NCBI GenBank assembly: GCA_028386065.3
Contig: JAKUCV010001604.1
Coordinates: forward strand, 80,512-144,511
DNA length: 64,000 nt
From: Turnera subulata
Lineage: Eukaryota; Streptophyta; Magnoliopsida; Malpighiales; Passifloraceae
Direction of reading: 5' to 3'
Of this stretch, positions 24,101 to 35,200 are shown piece after piece (positions within the stretch are counted from its first letter, which is position 1; each line of letters begins with the position of its first letter). The notes under the pieces were generated by a model, which saw only the letters and a program-made list of their open reading frames with translations, was not told the DNA's origin and searched no databases. The position numbers were made by a program, and so were the translations under genes.

Positions 24101-25404
24101 TTCTCTGCTTTCAAAGCATTGTTTCATAAGAGTGGCCGTGTAACAACATACAAATGCAAAAAGAGCCAGGACCAACAGAGCTGACCACCCAGCTTCTTTG
24201 ATTGTGTATGGTGTGGAAAGTAACCCAACTCCAACCATTACATTAACCGCTGTCCAAACACAATGTCCACTTAGCAGAATGGAAAAATCATATCTTCTAA
24301 CTAAAGAGAGTAAATTGGACTACAATTCAAGAGATTTCTGATCAATCCACGGAATTGATGTTTCATTTATTCTGATTTTTTTTTATCTTCTCTTGAGGAA
24401 CATAAACAGAACTATGATATAAGACCACCAAACGGTGAAGGCATAAACTTCAGATGACTGAAATATTCCAACACAAGTTGAAGACATGGAGAGCTGTCAG
24501 TGAGTAACATTGAAACATACCATTGAACACAGTTTGGGTGAAGCTACAGCCGTGAGCAATAGGTAATTCTCCACCATGGAATGAAGCCTTCGAGATTGAT
24601 GAGTGTGCTATGGAGACAGTACGGGACTCTGCCCTCCGATTATTCTTATCATATTCAGACAGGAAAGAAGTTTTGTCATCCAGGTCTAAGTGGCTTTTAC
24701 TGAAAAGTTCAAGACTTGAACGTCGGATATAACTCGGTGCTTGCTTAAGAAACCCACCCATATTTGGATCAACAGAGATCGTGTAAGAGTCAATTGTTTC
24801 TCTGCCAACACAAAATGCAAAAGGGCCATTGTAAGAATCTGAAAACTGGAACCCAAAGAGTCCCTAAATGACATGGTTATGGTAAAACATGAAATCCTCC
24901 TATACTGTGAAAGTTCATTTCATAAGAAGCAGCCACCAACTTCCTACTAATATGGTTCTGTAATATATATATACATCTATGTAAGGACCTCCAGGAGGCA
25001 TAGCAGCACCAGAAGATGGTCTTGATATGAAACATTAATGCATGTAAAATTAGCTAATTAGAGATCCCAATAATCAAAATGATCATCATAAAACAAAAGA
25101 AATATCAATAATTAACCAGAAACAAAGGAAGATTTAATACAACAATAGAAAAAGAAAACCTGTAACTTTGAGGCCATTGATGGGAAGTGAAAGCATCATC
25201 ATCATCAACATCATGATCACGGTCATGGTCATGATCGTGATCATCTTCATGGTCGGTCCTATAACTAATGCTGCTGCTCCGGCTGGTGTGGCCACTCTGG
25301 ATCTTATTCTTTTCAATGTCATGATCATTCCCGCCACCATCCTCTTCGTCATCCAACAGAAACGCCACTAATTCATCCTTGTCCTTGTTCTTGTTCTCCG
25401 CCAT
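21106..25404 (-). CDS. AVT1: AVT1-like vacuolar amino acid transporter, array copy 1
   Basis: Member of the amino acid/auxin permease (SLC32/36-like) AVT1 group; relatives move neutral amino acids across the tonoplast. Twelve minus-strand exons join in frame to 559 aa: 25404-25160, 24801-24521, 24249-24035, 23803-23780, 23685-23505, 23400-23181, 23093-22958, 22842-22823, 22593-22448, 21911-21868, 21566-21504 and 21210-21106. The start ATG at 25404 is followed by G, a fair plant context. A hydrophilic Asp/His-rich N-terminus of about 170 residues precedes the membrane core. The core begins near [20 protein letters not shown] and ends with the final helix and [11 protein letters not shown]. Typical motifs include [22 protein letters not shown] and [14 protein letters not shown]. 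All introns are GT-AG except the one between exons 8 and 9 (see that entry). It probably encodes a working transporter; its substrate is not shown by the sequence. Confidence 0.93.
22594..22822 (-). other. Probable U12-type (AT-AA/AT-AC class) intron in AVT1-like copy 1
   Basis: On the minus strand the intron opens ATATCCTTT, the full U12 5' splice consensus. Near its end lies TCTCTTAAC, close to the U12 branch consensus TTCCTTAAC, with the branch A about 10 nt before the exon. Splicing 22823 to 22593 rebuilds [13 protein letters not shown] in frame, and the flanking pieces (20+146 bp) sum to the 166-bp unsplit exon of copies 2 and 3. 'CAAATAT' is repeated at both junctions, so the exact boundary is ambiguous by a few bases. 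Read at the U12 donor, the termini are AT-AA. No GT-AG alternative gives the conserved protein. Confidence 0.75.
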
Positions 25405-25483
25405 TGCACACACCTACGTTCGTATAACACTACCAATCTTATCCTACAAAAAATACAATTAAATCAATTCTGTAGAAAGCAGC

Positions 25484-25502
25484 ACCACACACACACACAC
25501 AC
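25484..25502. repeat. CA microsatellite in 5' leader of AVT1-like copy 1
   Basis: (CA)n of about 19 bp, roughly 80 bp upstream of the start codon on the transcribed side. Confidence 0.85.
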
Positions 25503-25943
25503 GGACAGAGAGCGATAGAGAGGGAGGAGGGAAAGAAGAAACGTGTATGCCTAAAAGACTTGGTAGCCAGGGAAAAAATAGCAGCATCAAAAAACAAGCT
25601 TATCATCAAATATTATACATACACTAGGAGGAAGAAGAAGATTAATTAATTAATTAAAATGTCCATAGAGATGTGTGCGTGGTCCGAATATGATTCGATA
25701 CGAGGTTACGGGGTGAAGTCACACACACTCACTCCAATTGGAAATGTTGCCTCTTTTTTTTTTTTGTTACTAATTTTAGTAGTTGTATTAATGAATATAT
25801 TAGTATATGATAAAGCTTTTTAACGTGTCGTTGTCAAATTGGTGGGATATGGGTCGCAGTCATAAAGGGCGGGGGGGACAGATGAATTTGGATGCACCTG
25901 CGATTCTTGAGGTTCTTGACATGATAACTGATGAGAGTCCTGG

Positions 25944-26639
25944 TGTCACGCGGTGCGCGACAAGGGCTCAAGAATTGCGTGGAGAATTCTAGAGAGGCCC
26001 GGAATGCGCAAGAAACGTGTGGACTTTTCCAGAGAATGGCGGAATTCTCTAGATGGTGGTGGTACACACTAGAGAGTTCTAGAATATTCTAGAAGGGTGT
26101 GGAATTCTCTAGAACCTTGGGGAAGACTCTAGAGAATTCTAGAAGTGGGTGGAAGGTCCTAGAAGTTCTGGAAGGGTCTAGAACCTCATGGAACCTTATG
26201 GAAGGATATGGAACTATGGGGAGTGTTCTAGAATATCTAGGTGAGAGTAGAACATTCTAGGACATGTAATGGTAGCCATTGGATCGTGGAACCTTCTAGA
26301 GGCGCGATCCTAGCCATCCATTGAGGAGGTGGATGGGCTATATATAGGAGAGGGGTCTCCTCATTTGGGGATAGAGAGTGTAGTTAGGAATTGGGGAATT
26401 CCATTGTACTTGAGCAAGGGGCTCACACTTGTACAAACACTCTTTGTTGTTAATATACACATTGCTTTCCTCCAATACCTTTCCGAGAGTTCTCTTGCTA
26501 GCGTGGTAGCGGGGTTTAGGCTGACTTAGGCTTGAGATTTGGGTTCTTGCCTAAGTGCCGCACGGGTCATTGTTGGGATTTCTAAGTCTCGTGACAATTG
26601 GTGGCGGAGTTTGCATTCCAAAACTCCCGGCCCGTGACA
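25944..26639 (+). repeat. 5' LTR with heat-shock-element-like arrays
   Basis: 696 bp. The U3 part is packed with TTCTAGAA-type words. A TATA motif (TATATATAG) lies at 26339-26347, so transcription should begin about 30 bp further on. The region after it reads 'ttggggaattccattgtact'. Confidence 0.92.
26077..26301 (+). promoter_or_regulatory. Cluster of heat-shock-element-like motifs in U3
   Basis: 26077-26094 reads TTCTAGAATATTCTAGAA, four perfect alternating nTTCnnGAAn units. 26122-26144 has five units in register (GAA, CTC, GAG, TTC, GAA). 26166-26183 has four (TTC, GAA, GTC, GAA). 26250-26262 and 26289-26301 have three each. The cluster ends about 40 bp upstream of the TATA motif. The 3' LTR keeps the array (28874-28891 is also a perfect four-unit site). 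Heat-shock factors bind such arrays; binding here is inferred. Confidence 0.65.
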
Positions 26640-26654
26640 GTTGGTAGCGGAGCA
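26640..26654 (+). promoter_or_regulatory. Primer binding site, initiator-tRNA-Met-like
   Basis: Directly after the 5' LTR, TGGTAGCGGAGC differs at two positions from TGGTATCAGAGC, the usual plant tRNA-iMet primer site. Confidence 0.7.
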
Positions 26655-26685
26655 AAGGTTCGCTAGCGTGGGAGATCGTGGAGAA

Positions 26686-28869
26686 ATGGCCACTGGGGAG
26701 GCCGATATTGGTATTGTTGAAGGAGAGCACGTTCCTAGGGAGGAACAACGCGTCTCTAAAGGTAGCAAGAAGTCTTCTAGGGAGAAGACTATGGAGCGGG
26801 ATCGCCTAGCCGAATGCGAGTCAAGGCTTGCGCGGGTGACGCTTGCCGTTGCGGATATGGGCGACAAGGTTGAGGATTTGGGCCAAGGCATCAAGGAGCA
26901 ATGGTCGGGGGACCTTGAGGAGCTCCGAGGGGAGATGCAGGGCACTCTCAACGTAGTCGTGGACTCGTGGAGGAAGGAGCTGGACGATTTTAGGGGCCGC
27001 CAAGACCACATTTTGGATCAACTTGCTACCATTATGGAGGAGATGCGTGCCATGAAAGAGGAGATGCAAGAGATCAAAGGGGATTGGTCTCTTTGCAAGA
27101 GAGCCATCGCACAAGGGAACGTGGTGGCTACTTGGGAGTCGAAGGTGGACGTGCCGAAGCCGAAGGCCTACGACGGGGCTCGTGATGCTAAGGAGTTGGA
27201 CAACTTCCTCTTCAATTGCGAGCGCTACTTTGATGGCATGGGAATCCGAGACGAGGCCAAAAAGGTGAGTACCGCGTCCCTCTACCTTAGTGATTTGGCT
27301 ACTCTTTGGTGGAGACGTAGGTACGCGGACATGGAGAGGGGCACCGTCCGTATCGACACTTGGGCTGATTTCAAGAGGGAGATCAAGGCCCAATTTTACC
27401 CACAAAATGTTGAGCTTGAGGCGCGGAGTAAGCTTCGTCGGCTCACACATAGAGGGAGCATTCGGGAGTACGTGAAAGAGTTCACGGAAGTCTTGTTGGA
27501 GATACCCGATATGCCCGACAAGGAAGCTTTGTTTGCTTTCTTGGATGGCCTGCAGGGGTGGGCCAAGTTGGAGCTTCAAAGGCGTGGGGTGCAAGACCTC
27601 AATGCCGCAATTGCCGCAGCGGAGTCGCTAATTGAATTCAATAAGTTCGAGTTTTCCAAGTCGAAGGGTTCGAAGGATAACTCGGGCAAAAGTGGGGGAG
27701 CGACTAGCGATACCGAGGAAGAGTCGCACCATGCGAAGGGAGACAAATGGAAGAGCCACAAGCCGAAGTGGGAGAAGCTGAAAGGTGATCGTGGAAAAGA
27801 GAAGGCAAGTGGTGAATGGAAGAAATTAGAGTGCTTCCTTTGCAGTGGTCCGCACAAGGCATACGATTGTCCTCAACGCAACAAGCTAGCGGCACTCGTT
27901 CGGGGGAATGAGGAGAAGGGAGAGTGCTCCAACAACAACGATGCTGAAGAGGAACCAAGGATGGGTTCGCTCCGGTTGCTTGGCGCGGTCAAGGCAAAGA
28001 CCGAGGAGAAAGTCGAGCGTAAGGGGCGCATGTACGTGGTTGCCAAGATTGGTGGGAAGGAGACCGAGGCATTGATTGACACGGGAGCCACGCACAACTT
28101 CATCCAAAAGTCCGAGGCGCAAAGGCTTGGAATTAAATTTGGGAAGGAGCATGGATGGTTGAAGGCCGTCAACTCCGAAGCCAAGCCAATTCATGGAGTC
28201 GCACGCGAGCTCGACATAGCCATTGGGGAATGGCGCGGAAAGATCGATCTCACGGTTGTCGACATGGATGAGTATCCAATTGTGCTAGGCGTGGAGTTCG
28301 TCGACACGACAAGAGCTATGCCGGTGCCGAGCGCAAATAGCATGATCTTGATGGGTGGAAGCAAGTCATGCACGGTCGGGGTATTGCGCGAGGGGAAGGC
28401 ACAAAAGGCGAAGGCGATAAGTGCCATGCGACTTGTCAAGGATGAACCAAGGGACCTACGGGAGCACAATGGGAAGGCGATATGGGACGTCGCCAATAAA
28501 GGAGGTGCGTCACAACGGGGCAAGGCCAAGGTGCAGCAAGCCAAGGGATCGCGGGGGCGACACCAACACAAGGGAGAAGTGGAGGTGACCAAAGGCTTGA
28601 TGGGGAGCACCAAGGGAGATGGCCAATCTAACACGCCAACGCGGGGGCGAAGGCGTAGGAGGCGCACAAGGAAATGGAGGAAGGATAAGGAGCAAGCATG
28701 GGAACGCAACGAGGGCGTTGCGTCAACAAGTGGGGGAGGATGTCACGCGGTGCGCGACAAGGGCTCAAGAATTGCGTGGAGAATTCTAGAGAAGCCCGGA
28801 ATGCGCAAGAAGCGTGTGGATTTCTCTGGAGAATGGCGGAATTCTCTAGATGGTGGTGGTACACACTAG
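26686..28869 (+). CDS. Gag-protease polyprotein of the LTR retrotransposon
   Basis: 727 codons from ATG 26686 (the frame is open from 26641, inside the primer site). In order: a coiled-coil-prone N-terminal part, a retrotransposon gag domain over about residues 190-330 (LWWRRRYADMER and FYPQNVELEARSKLRRLT), and a variant zinc knuckle CFLCSGPHKAYDC (C-x2-C-x3-H-x4-C). A retropepsin active site, ALIDTGATHNFI, follows at about 28068-28103. The tail is very basic (a run of Arg/Lys near 28650-28680). The frame crosses into the 3' LTR at 28741, so the last 42 residues are LTR-encoded and it stops at 28869. There is no reverse transcriptase, which must lie in a deleted part. It likely packages RNA using a helper's pol; that is inference. 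Confidence 0.9.
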   Translation: MATGEADIGIVEGEHVPREEQRVSKGSKKSSREKTMERDRLAECESRLARVTLAVADMGDKVEDLGQGIKEQWSGDLEELRGEMQGTLNVVVDSWRKELDDFRGRQDHILDQLATIMEEMRAMKEEMQEIKGDWSLCKRAIAQGNVVATWESKVDVPKPKAYDGARDAKELDNFLFNCERYFDGMGIRDEAKKVSTASLYLSDLATLWWRRRYADMERGTVRIDTWADFKREIKAQFYPQNVELEARSKLRRLTHRGSIREYVKEFTEVLLEIPDMPDKEALFAFLDGLQGWAKLELQRRGVQDLNAAIAAAESLIEFNKFEFSKSKGSKDNSGKSGGATSDTEEESHHAKGDKWKSHKPKWEKLKGDRGKEKASGEWKKLECFLCSGPHKAYDCPQRNKLAALVRGNEEKGECSNNNDAEEEPRMGSLRLLGAVKAKTEEKVERKGRMYVVAKIGGKETEALIDTGATHNFIQKSEAQRLGIKFGKEHGWLKAVNSEAKPIHGVARELDIAIGEWRGKIDLTVVDMDEYPIVLGVEFVDTTRAMPVPSANSMILMGGSKSCTVGVLREGKAQKAKAISAMRLVKDEPRDLREHNGKAIWDVANKGGASQRGKAKVQQAKGSRGRHQHKGEVEVTKGLMGSTKGDGQSNTPTRGRRRRRRTRKWRKDKEQAWERNEGVASTSGGGCHAVRDKGSRIAWRILEKPGMRKKRVDFSGEWRNSLDGGGTH
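28731..28740 (+). promoter_or_regulatory. Polypurine tract
   Basis: TGGGGGAGGA lies immediately before the 3' LTR, the expected site for plus-strand DNA priming. It overlaps the gag-protease reading frame. Confidence 0.75.
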
Positions 28870-29433
28870 AGAGTTCTAGAAAATTCTAGAAGGGTGTGGA
28901 ATTCTCTAGAACCTTGGGGAAGACTCTAGAGAATTCTAGAAGTGGGTGGAAGGTCCTAGAAGTTCTGGAAGGGTCTAGAACCTCATGGAACCTTATGGAA
29001 GGATATGGAACTATGGGGAGTGTTCTAGAATATCTAGGTGAGAGTAGAACATTCTAGGACATGTAATGGTAGCCATTGGATCGTGGAACCTTCTAGAGGC
29101 ACGATCCTAGCCATCCATTGAGGAGGTGGATGGGCTATATATAGGAGAGGGGTCTCCTCATTTGGGGATGGAGAGTGTAGTTAGGAATTGGGGAATTCCA
29201 TTGTATAGAGCAAGGGGCTCACACTTGTAAACACTCTTTGTTGTTAATATACACATTGCTTTCCTCCAATACCTTTCTGAGAGTTCTCTTGCTAGCGTGG
29301 TAGCGGGGTTTAGGCTGACTTAGGCTTGAGATTTGGGTTCTTGCCTAAGTGCCGCACGGGTCATTGTTGGGATTTCTAAGTCTCGTGACAATTGGTGGCG
29401 GAGTTTGCATTCCAAAACTCCCGGCCCGTGACA
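28741..29433 (+). repeat. 3' LTR
   Basis: 693 bp, near-identical to the 5' LTR. Differences include 'agaaaattct' for 'agaatattct' at the first heat-shock-like site, and loss of a few bases in 'tgtatagagc' versus 'tgtacttgagc'. Confidence 0.92.
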
Positions 29434-29438
29434 CCTGG

Positions 29439-32262
29439 ATGCCAAACACATGGACAGACACATAACTGGATAGATTAATCTGGATGAATCTGGACCGTCT
29501 CCAACTCTTTCTGTTTGATTCTTCGAGTCATTCTCAGTGGTTGGTTGTTGACCCCCGTACCCATTACCGACCCGGTCGAGTCAAGTCCCCGGGTCACAAT
29601 TTTTCCCGTTAAGCCCGTGATCAAGCAAAGAAAATAGTTAGTTATTCGGAAAAGCTTCTAAATCACGGTTATCTGGGTACGACCGTCTTGACCGGTCCGG
29701 GCTTGAAAACACATTTGTCGGACTGTTCTTTCTGTGCCGTTTTATCATTTAAGCAGCGTAAATGTTAGAAGGATGACACTTTATGATAGTTTCCGGATTA
29801 GTTTGTGACCTGATTTTTTTTTTTCAAAAATTTATTTGTTTGATATATACGAAATAGATATTGATTAGTACAATAGATAATAAGGAAGTTGGACAATAGT
29901 AGTATTTGATCTGGCTCTTAAACTTTTAAGACACGACCAATAGAGAATTAGACAATACACTGTTGACTGGACTCATTAATTTTGTATAGTTCTTAAAATC
30001 TACAAAATTAATGAGTCCAAAAGATTACGTATAACAAAAACGGGAGAAGAAAAAAAAGATTACATACGTTGTCAAAGATATTTACCAAATAAATTATTGG
30101 GGTTATTGTCATAAATAGTACTACTGTTTGTCACACGTGTCTATAAAAATCATATTTTATCAAGTATTTTCCCTTCTTGCCAATAATCTTCCTATCTTTT
30201 TCCTTTGATGAAAATAATCCTCCTATCCGTACAGTAACCGATAATTCGCCAAACCATTTCTAAATCTCAATCCAATGTATAGATTAGTGAGCACCATTTT
30301 AAGTTAATAAAATGGTAACATAATACAATACAAAGAGGATAACAATTGAATTGTGATATAATTTCTCTTCCTTTCGATTAAGATATATATAAGAAATTAC
30401 ATAGTGATATTACAACGTACCACCTGACTATTGTGTCCCACAGGTGCCAGAGTGTTAAGAGAGTTTACACTTTACAGTGTAGTCGTTTGGTTATGCTTCA
30501 TTTACCAAGAAAAAAGAAATTACATAGTGATATCATATTACAACCTATATACAATTTGTTGAAAGCGATTTATTAACCCCTAAGTGGTAACCAAATGTTA
30601 TCTGTAATCTATTTAATTGTGGGAATTGGGAATGCATACTTTCTACTTTCTAGCGCCACAGGAAACTCATTTTTCCAGTACCCCAAACGAGAGAGTAATC
30701 TCTTCCTCATGGCTTATAGTAATTGACAGCGACACTTCAACTAGAATGACGACGTCAAGAGAGGAAAAAGCCATTTTCTACTGAAAAGAAACAGTTTAAT
30801 TCCCACCACAATCTGGTGTGCGATTCGGGAAGAAGGAACTCTTTGATTCCAACAACTGATGATGACATGACTGTGTCGACCAAATTCAAGAAACTTCTCA
30901 AAAGATACTTAAAAACTGTGACGAATCACTAATGAGTACAAAACAAAAATGATAAAGCAATAGTACTATATAGCTTGGTCCTATGAAACACCCAGCCTGC
31001 AGAGCCGGTGGGTCACAACACAACTTTGTGAAAGTTTTCCTTCTTTTTTTAAAAGAAAGAATTAAAAGACGACGTGCAGATTTCCTTTTTGAGCCCACAC
31101 AACTTTTTTTTTTTCTTCTGTTTTTTTTCTTCGTGATGAAGCTCACACGACTTTACCACGTATTTGAAGAGCCTTAATTAGCGTATGTCTAAATATAACT
31201 TTCTCTCCTAGTGTTATAAGGCCAGATCAATAGCGAACGAATTTCTCAGGGAGAGGGCCCTTGCCCCTTACTATGAAGAAACCTTTAGCATAATCGTTAA
31301 AATATATACACCACAATTGGACCAGTCTTGAATTTGTCACTAACCTGAGAAGTGAAACAACTAATGTTCGGAATGCTTATTGCTATAACAGAAAGTTTAT
31401 ACGATGTGTGGTGATAAGAACAAACCAGGTTATAAACCCAAACAGTTGGGTTTTCTACAAAATGAAGTTAGTGGGCTCCCAATCATATTTGGTCATAATA
31501 ACACAGTAACAAGGCCACATATGGGGGGAAAGTGAGCCAATTGATACAACAACCCACATGGGAGTATTAAGTGGCAGTTGAAGTATTTTCCATAAAGACA
31601 AAAGTAGCAGTAAAGTGCAATCCCAACTCCCAAGTACCTCTACAACATATTACATCTTTTCCAGAGCAAAAGAGGGGAGTTGCAAGTGTCCACAGATACA
31701 AATTGGGCTGGCAACATTGATGATAAAGAGTCTATAAGCAGCACCATACCAGGTCTTTTCAGAAGTTGAGTACTATGAGGCATTGAAATTGCCAAGTTAA
31801 TGTGGATATATACCAGCATTGCAAACGCTGCAGAGTGAGTTCAATTTTGTTGTCACCCATCCGGTTCTCAGCTGATATCGAACTTTCTAACAGCCAATCT
31901 TAAATGTATTGAAATAGTACTGAGTATCAAATATATTATTAGCAAAAGCTCATTTCAACGACCGCATGACAAATTGTAACATTTGGTAGGGTGAGTAAGG
32001 AAAGATAGCTCATATTGACTCACATTGTAACAATTGTCTCAAATTTATGTTTTATAATTTATAAACTAAGGCTCGTATTTAAAATCCCTGATTCTTAGTG
32101 GTTGAGACTTTGAAGATTACCCTTTAAGCTACGAGATCATTGCTTGTTCCGTATCATATAATTAACAAAATGTCTTTGTAAGCAAATAAAAGCTTCAAAA
32201 TTCAGCATCCTTAATTACATTTGATGAGAAAACAAATGCTCACCATTATGTTACAAGTCAAC
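29439..32262. other. Intergenic region between the LTR element and AVT1-like copy 2
   Basis: About 2.8 kb, AT-rich, with no gene-like frame. Contents seen: a perfect hairpin at 29968-30019, a duplicated 'agaaattacatagtgatat' (about 30392 and 30516), and T/C-rich tracts near 31030-31130. The last 500 bp should hold the 3' flank of copy 2. Confidence 0.6.
29968..30019. repeat. Perfect 19-bp inverted repeat with 14-nt loop
   Basis: Stem 29968-29986 (TGGACTCATTAATTTTGTA) pairs fully with 30001-30019. It is isolated and is not flanked by a T-run, so it could be a small foldback repeat. Confidence 0.8.
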
Positions 32263-35200
32263 TCAATATTGCTTTACAATATCGGACACCGAAGTGTATG
32301 TCCCAACGATTGCACAGATAATGCCAAATGAAGCGACGGCGGTGGTCAAGACAATCTGGTTCAGACAATCAAAATTATGTAACTAAATGTACGGGTTAAT
32401 TAATCCTTTCTGACAAATCTTCTCATTATCTTTTCTTTTAGAACCAAATCTTCTCATTATCTTACAGTTTGGTTTCAAATTTAAAAGCAATATTAAACAT
32501 AAAGTTGGGATACTTTGGTTGTTAAAAAATAAATGCATTGCTATTTGCTTACCTGCATCCTTGAAGCTTTCCGGTTCATAATCTTTAAAAAGCATACAGA
32601 TGGCGTGATTACAGACTGAACCAGATTAAAAAGATGGTCAGATTCCACAAGTGTATATTTTGTATTCGTTAGATTTTTAACTAATTATATAACACATACT
32701 AAGTGTATTATATAACTTTCTTTCACTCCATCATGAAAAGATTTTGAAAAAAGAAGAGATGAATGCATTCCCAAATGTATACAGAATGAAAAGGGAACAA
32801 GTGGATTTTTGGTCTCTGTACTGTCCTCGATTTTGAAATGTCAGCCCTCTACTCCTCGTACTACCTCAAATATATGGGTTTTGGTACTTCCGGCCACTGG
32901 GCGACCGTCGGAGACACATGTCACCATATTATTCGTCCATGTCTTCATATGGACCCCACCAAACCCCCGTCGACCTGGGCATTGCGAACGAATTGTCTCT
33001 CTAGTTGATCCGGGTCGGTGGGACCCACATGAAGATGTGGGCGAATAATATGGTGACATGTGTCTCCGACGGTCGCCCGATGGCCGGAAGTACCAAAAAT
33101 CATATATTTGAGGTAGTACGAAGACCAAAATCCATAAAATTTTAGTACAGGGCTGACATTTCAAAATCAAGGACAATATAGGGACCAAAAATCCACTTGT
33201 TCCAAATGAAAAGTTGTCATATCTGCTGACATCTAAGATACTTATTCTTATTTGATCATCTTTGTTGTTTAATTAGTATATCCTTGAAATCTGGTGAAAA
33301 CTCAAAAGTCGAATTACATATTCGATAATTATGCTGGAAATAAATTTATGACAAAGAACAACAGACAAAATTAGTTATAAAGGTTAAAATAAAAAAAAGG
33401 GCTAAAATAGACATAAGAGCCAAATTACTGTGGCCAAATCAAGAATTTTGCCTTTTTTGAAAGCTAGATATATACCAATAGTTATATATATTATCATATA
33501 TAATTTAACTGCGACACAATATTAAATATTAAAATTAATGTCTTTCATATATCATATGGATTTGGCAGAATTTTAAAGTAAACTCAAAGGGAAGGAGTTT
33601 TCTTTTTTGCTGCATATATAGCTTAGATATGTATCGTGGCATGGCATAAGTTAAGATCATTCTTTGGATCTTTGGTGTAAAGAGAAAAAAAAAATTCTTT
33701 GCATCTTACCACAAGTAAACCGAGGAGAGAGCCGATTAAAGCCATGACAAGACCTACAATCAAGAATACATTTCCCCCGAGATTAATGAAAATGTCAGCA
33801 CCCAAACATATGGAATCTTTAAACAAAGCAATAAGTTGATTGTCATAACAATTATTCAGATATTATAATTAAACCAGCAAAAGTCTAGAGATAAAAATCT
33901 CCAATTTTTATGTGCACTGGTTATGTTGTCAAAATTATATGTGGGCTTTTTTTATTATTGTTTTAGTGGTTGAAAGTGAGGCTTGAGCTCAGGACCTCAA
34001 TCCGTATCTATGCTGGGTGAGACTCTAATAGGAATTTTCTACACACATGGAGGAGGATTAAACACTTTTTATATAGCAGAATTTTTCATTTTGTTCCGAT
34101 TGTATGTCTCAAAGTGTTTGTGTTCTCAAGTTTTATTTTTTGTTCATTTTATATACCTCCCAGCGCTCACAATAAGGTAGGACTCACATTCTGTCAAAAA
34201 AAAAAAAAAAAGGTAGGACTCACAAATTTTTCTATGTGGCATTAATAAACTGTGACACCTATTAAGTGGACCTGGACCGGTTAACATCTGACTTAAAATA
34301 AAACTCCAAGTGATAAAAGAAACACAAAATCTTTGCGTATACAATCGGGACAAATACGAAACTCTAGATATATATAAAAAAAAACGGGAAACATGCTTAA
34401 ACTGACCTAAATGGATTATCACTTAGACCAACTCCTCGTTGGTCAACTCTCTTACTTTGAAATAGTGCTACAAGGCTATAGTTGTATATGATGATATCAA
34501 TTTAGGTGCCACTTACGGCAATTGTTTCAGCCGTCTCAGTGTTGGGGTTTCTTACTATTTGGATTGGATTTTCACTGTGTCGTCCAAAGGCAATCCATGA
34601 ATGAAAGGAATCAAAGAATAAAAAGTATTTGGAGGCTAGAATATAATCCCAATATTACCGAAGAAAGGAAGAAGAAGAGCAACAAGAAGAGTGGACCCAA
34701 CAAGCGCTGTTCTTAGGAGAATGAAACTTCCATTGGAGTAGGAAAAATGAGGAGGCAATAGCCCTCCTAAACCCCTGGCCAATGGGATTATAAACAGAGG
34801 ATATTTGACAAATGGGGTTGCCACCTGAACATATATAAAGAAATCATCAACCACTTAATTACTCGAAAGATAACAATTAATCCATAACTCATACTTACTG
34901 TTGTCCATACTGCAATCTTTGAAACAATGGAATTTGGAGGCATATTCAAGGTTATTTGAGAGAGTGTGGCCTCACCAAACATCATATACCCCATTGCTGC
35001 AACACCTCCATATGCCAAAAAGCACACCAAAAAGCTACAACATCGAACAAGGATTGCAGGGGAACGTTAGTGAGACAAAACTAAATTATTTATTTGATGC
35101 TAACTCATCCATGAAAAGAAAAAAATTAGTGTGCCAAAACGCTGGGCACCCCGGTTGATATCATGGAATTGACATTTTCTATAGAAGAATAGACAACTAG

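Larger units (their letters stand above)
25944..29433 (+). mobile_element. Non-autonomous LTR retrotransposon with gag-protease only (TR-GAG-like)
   Basis: Two LTRs of 696 and 693 bp (25944-26639 and 28741-29433) start TGTCAC and end GTGACA. They are flanked by the 5-bp duplication CCTGG at 25939-25943 and 29434-29438. The LTRs differ at roughly a dozen sites plus small indels, so the insertion is fairly young. The internal region is only 2.1 kb and encodes gag and an aspartic protease; reverse transcriptase, RNase H and integrase are missing. The gag domain type points to a Ty3/gypsy origin. Movement would need pol from a relative. Confidence 0.92.

Noticed and set aside
25405..25413. Three extra N-terminal codons for AVT1-like copy 1
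   Set aside because: The codon at 25413 is GTG, not ATG; the first ATG is at 25404.
26641..26685. Upstream extension of the gag frame
   Set aside because: No ATG before 26686, and the segment is the tRNA primer site; start placed at ATG 26686.
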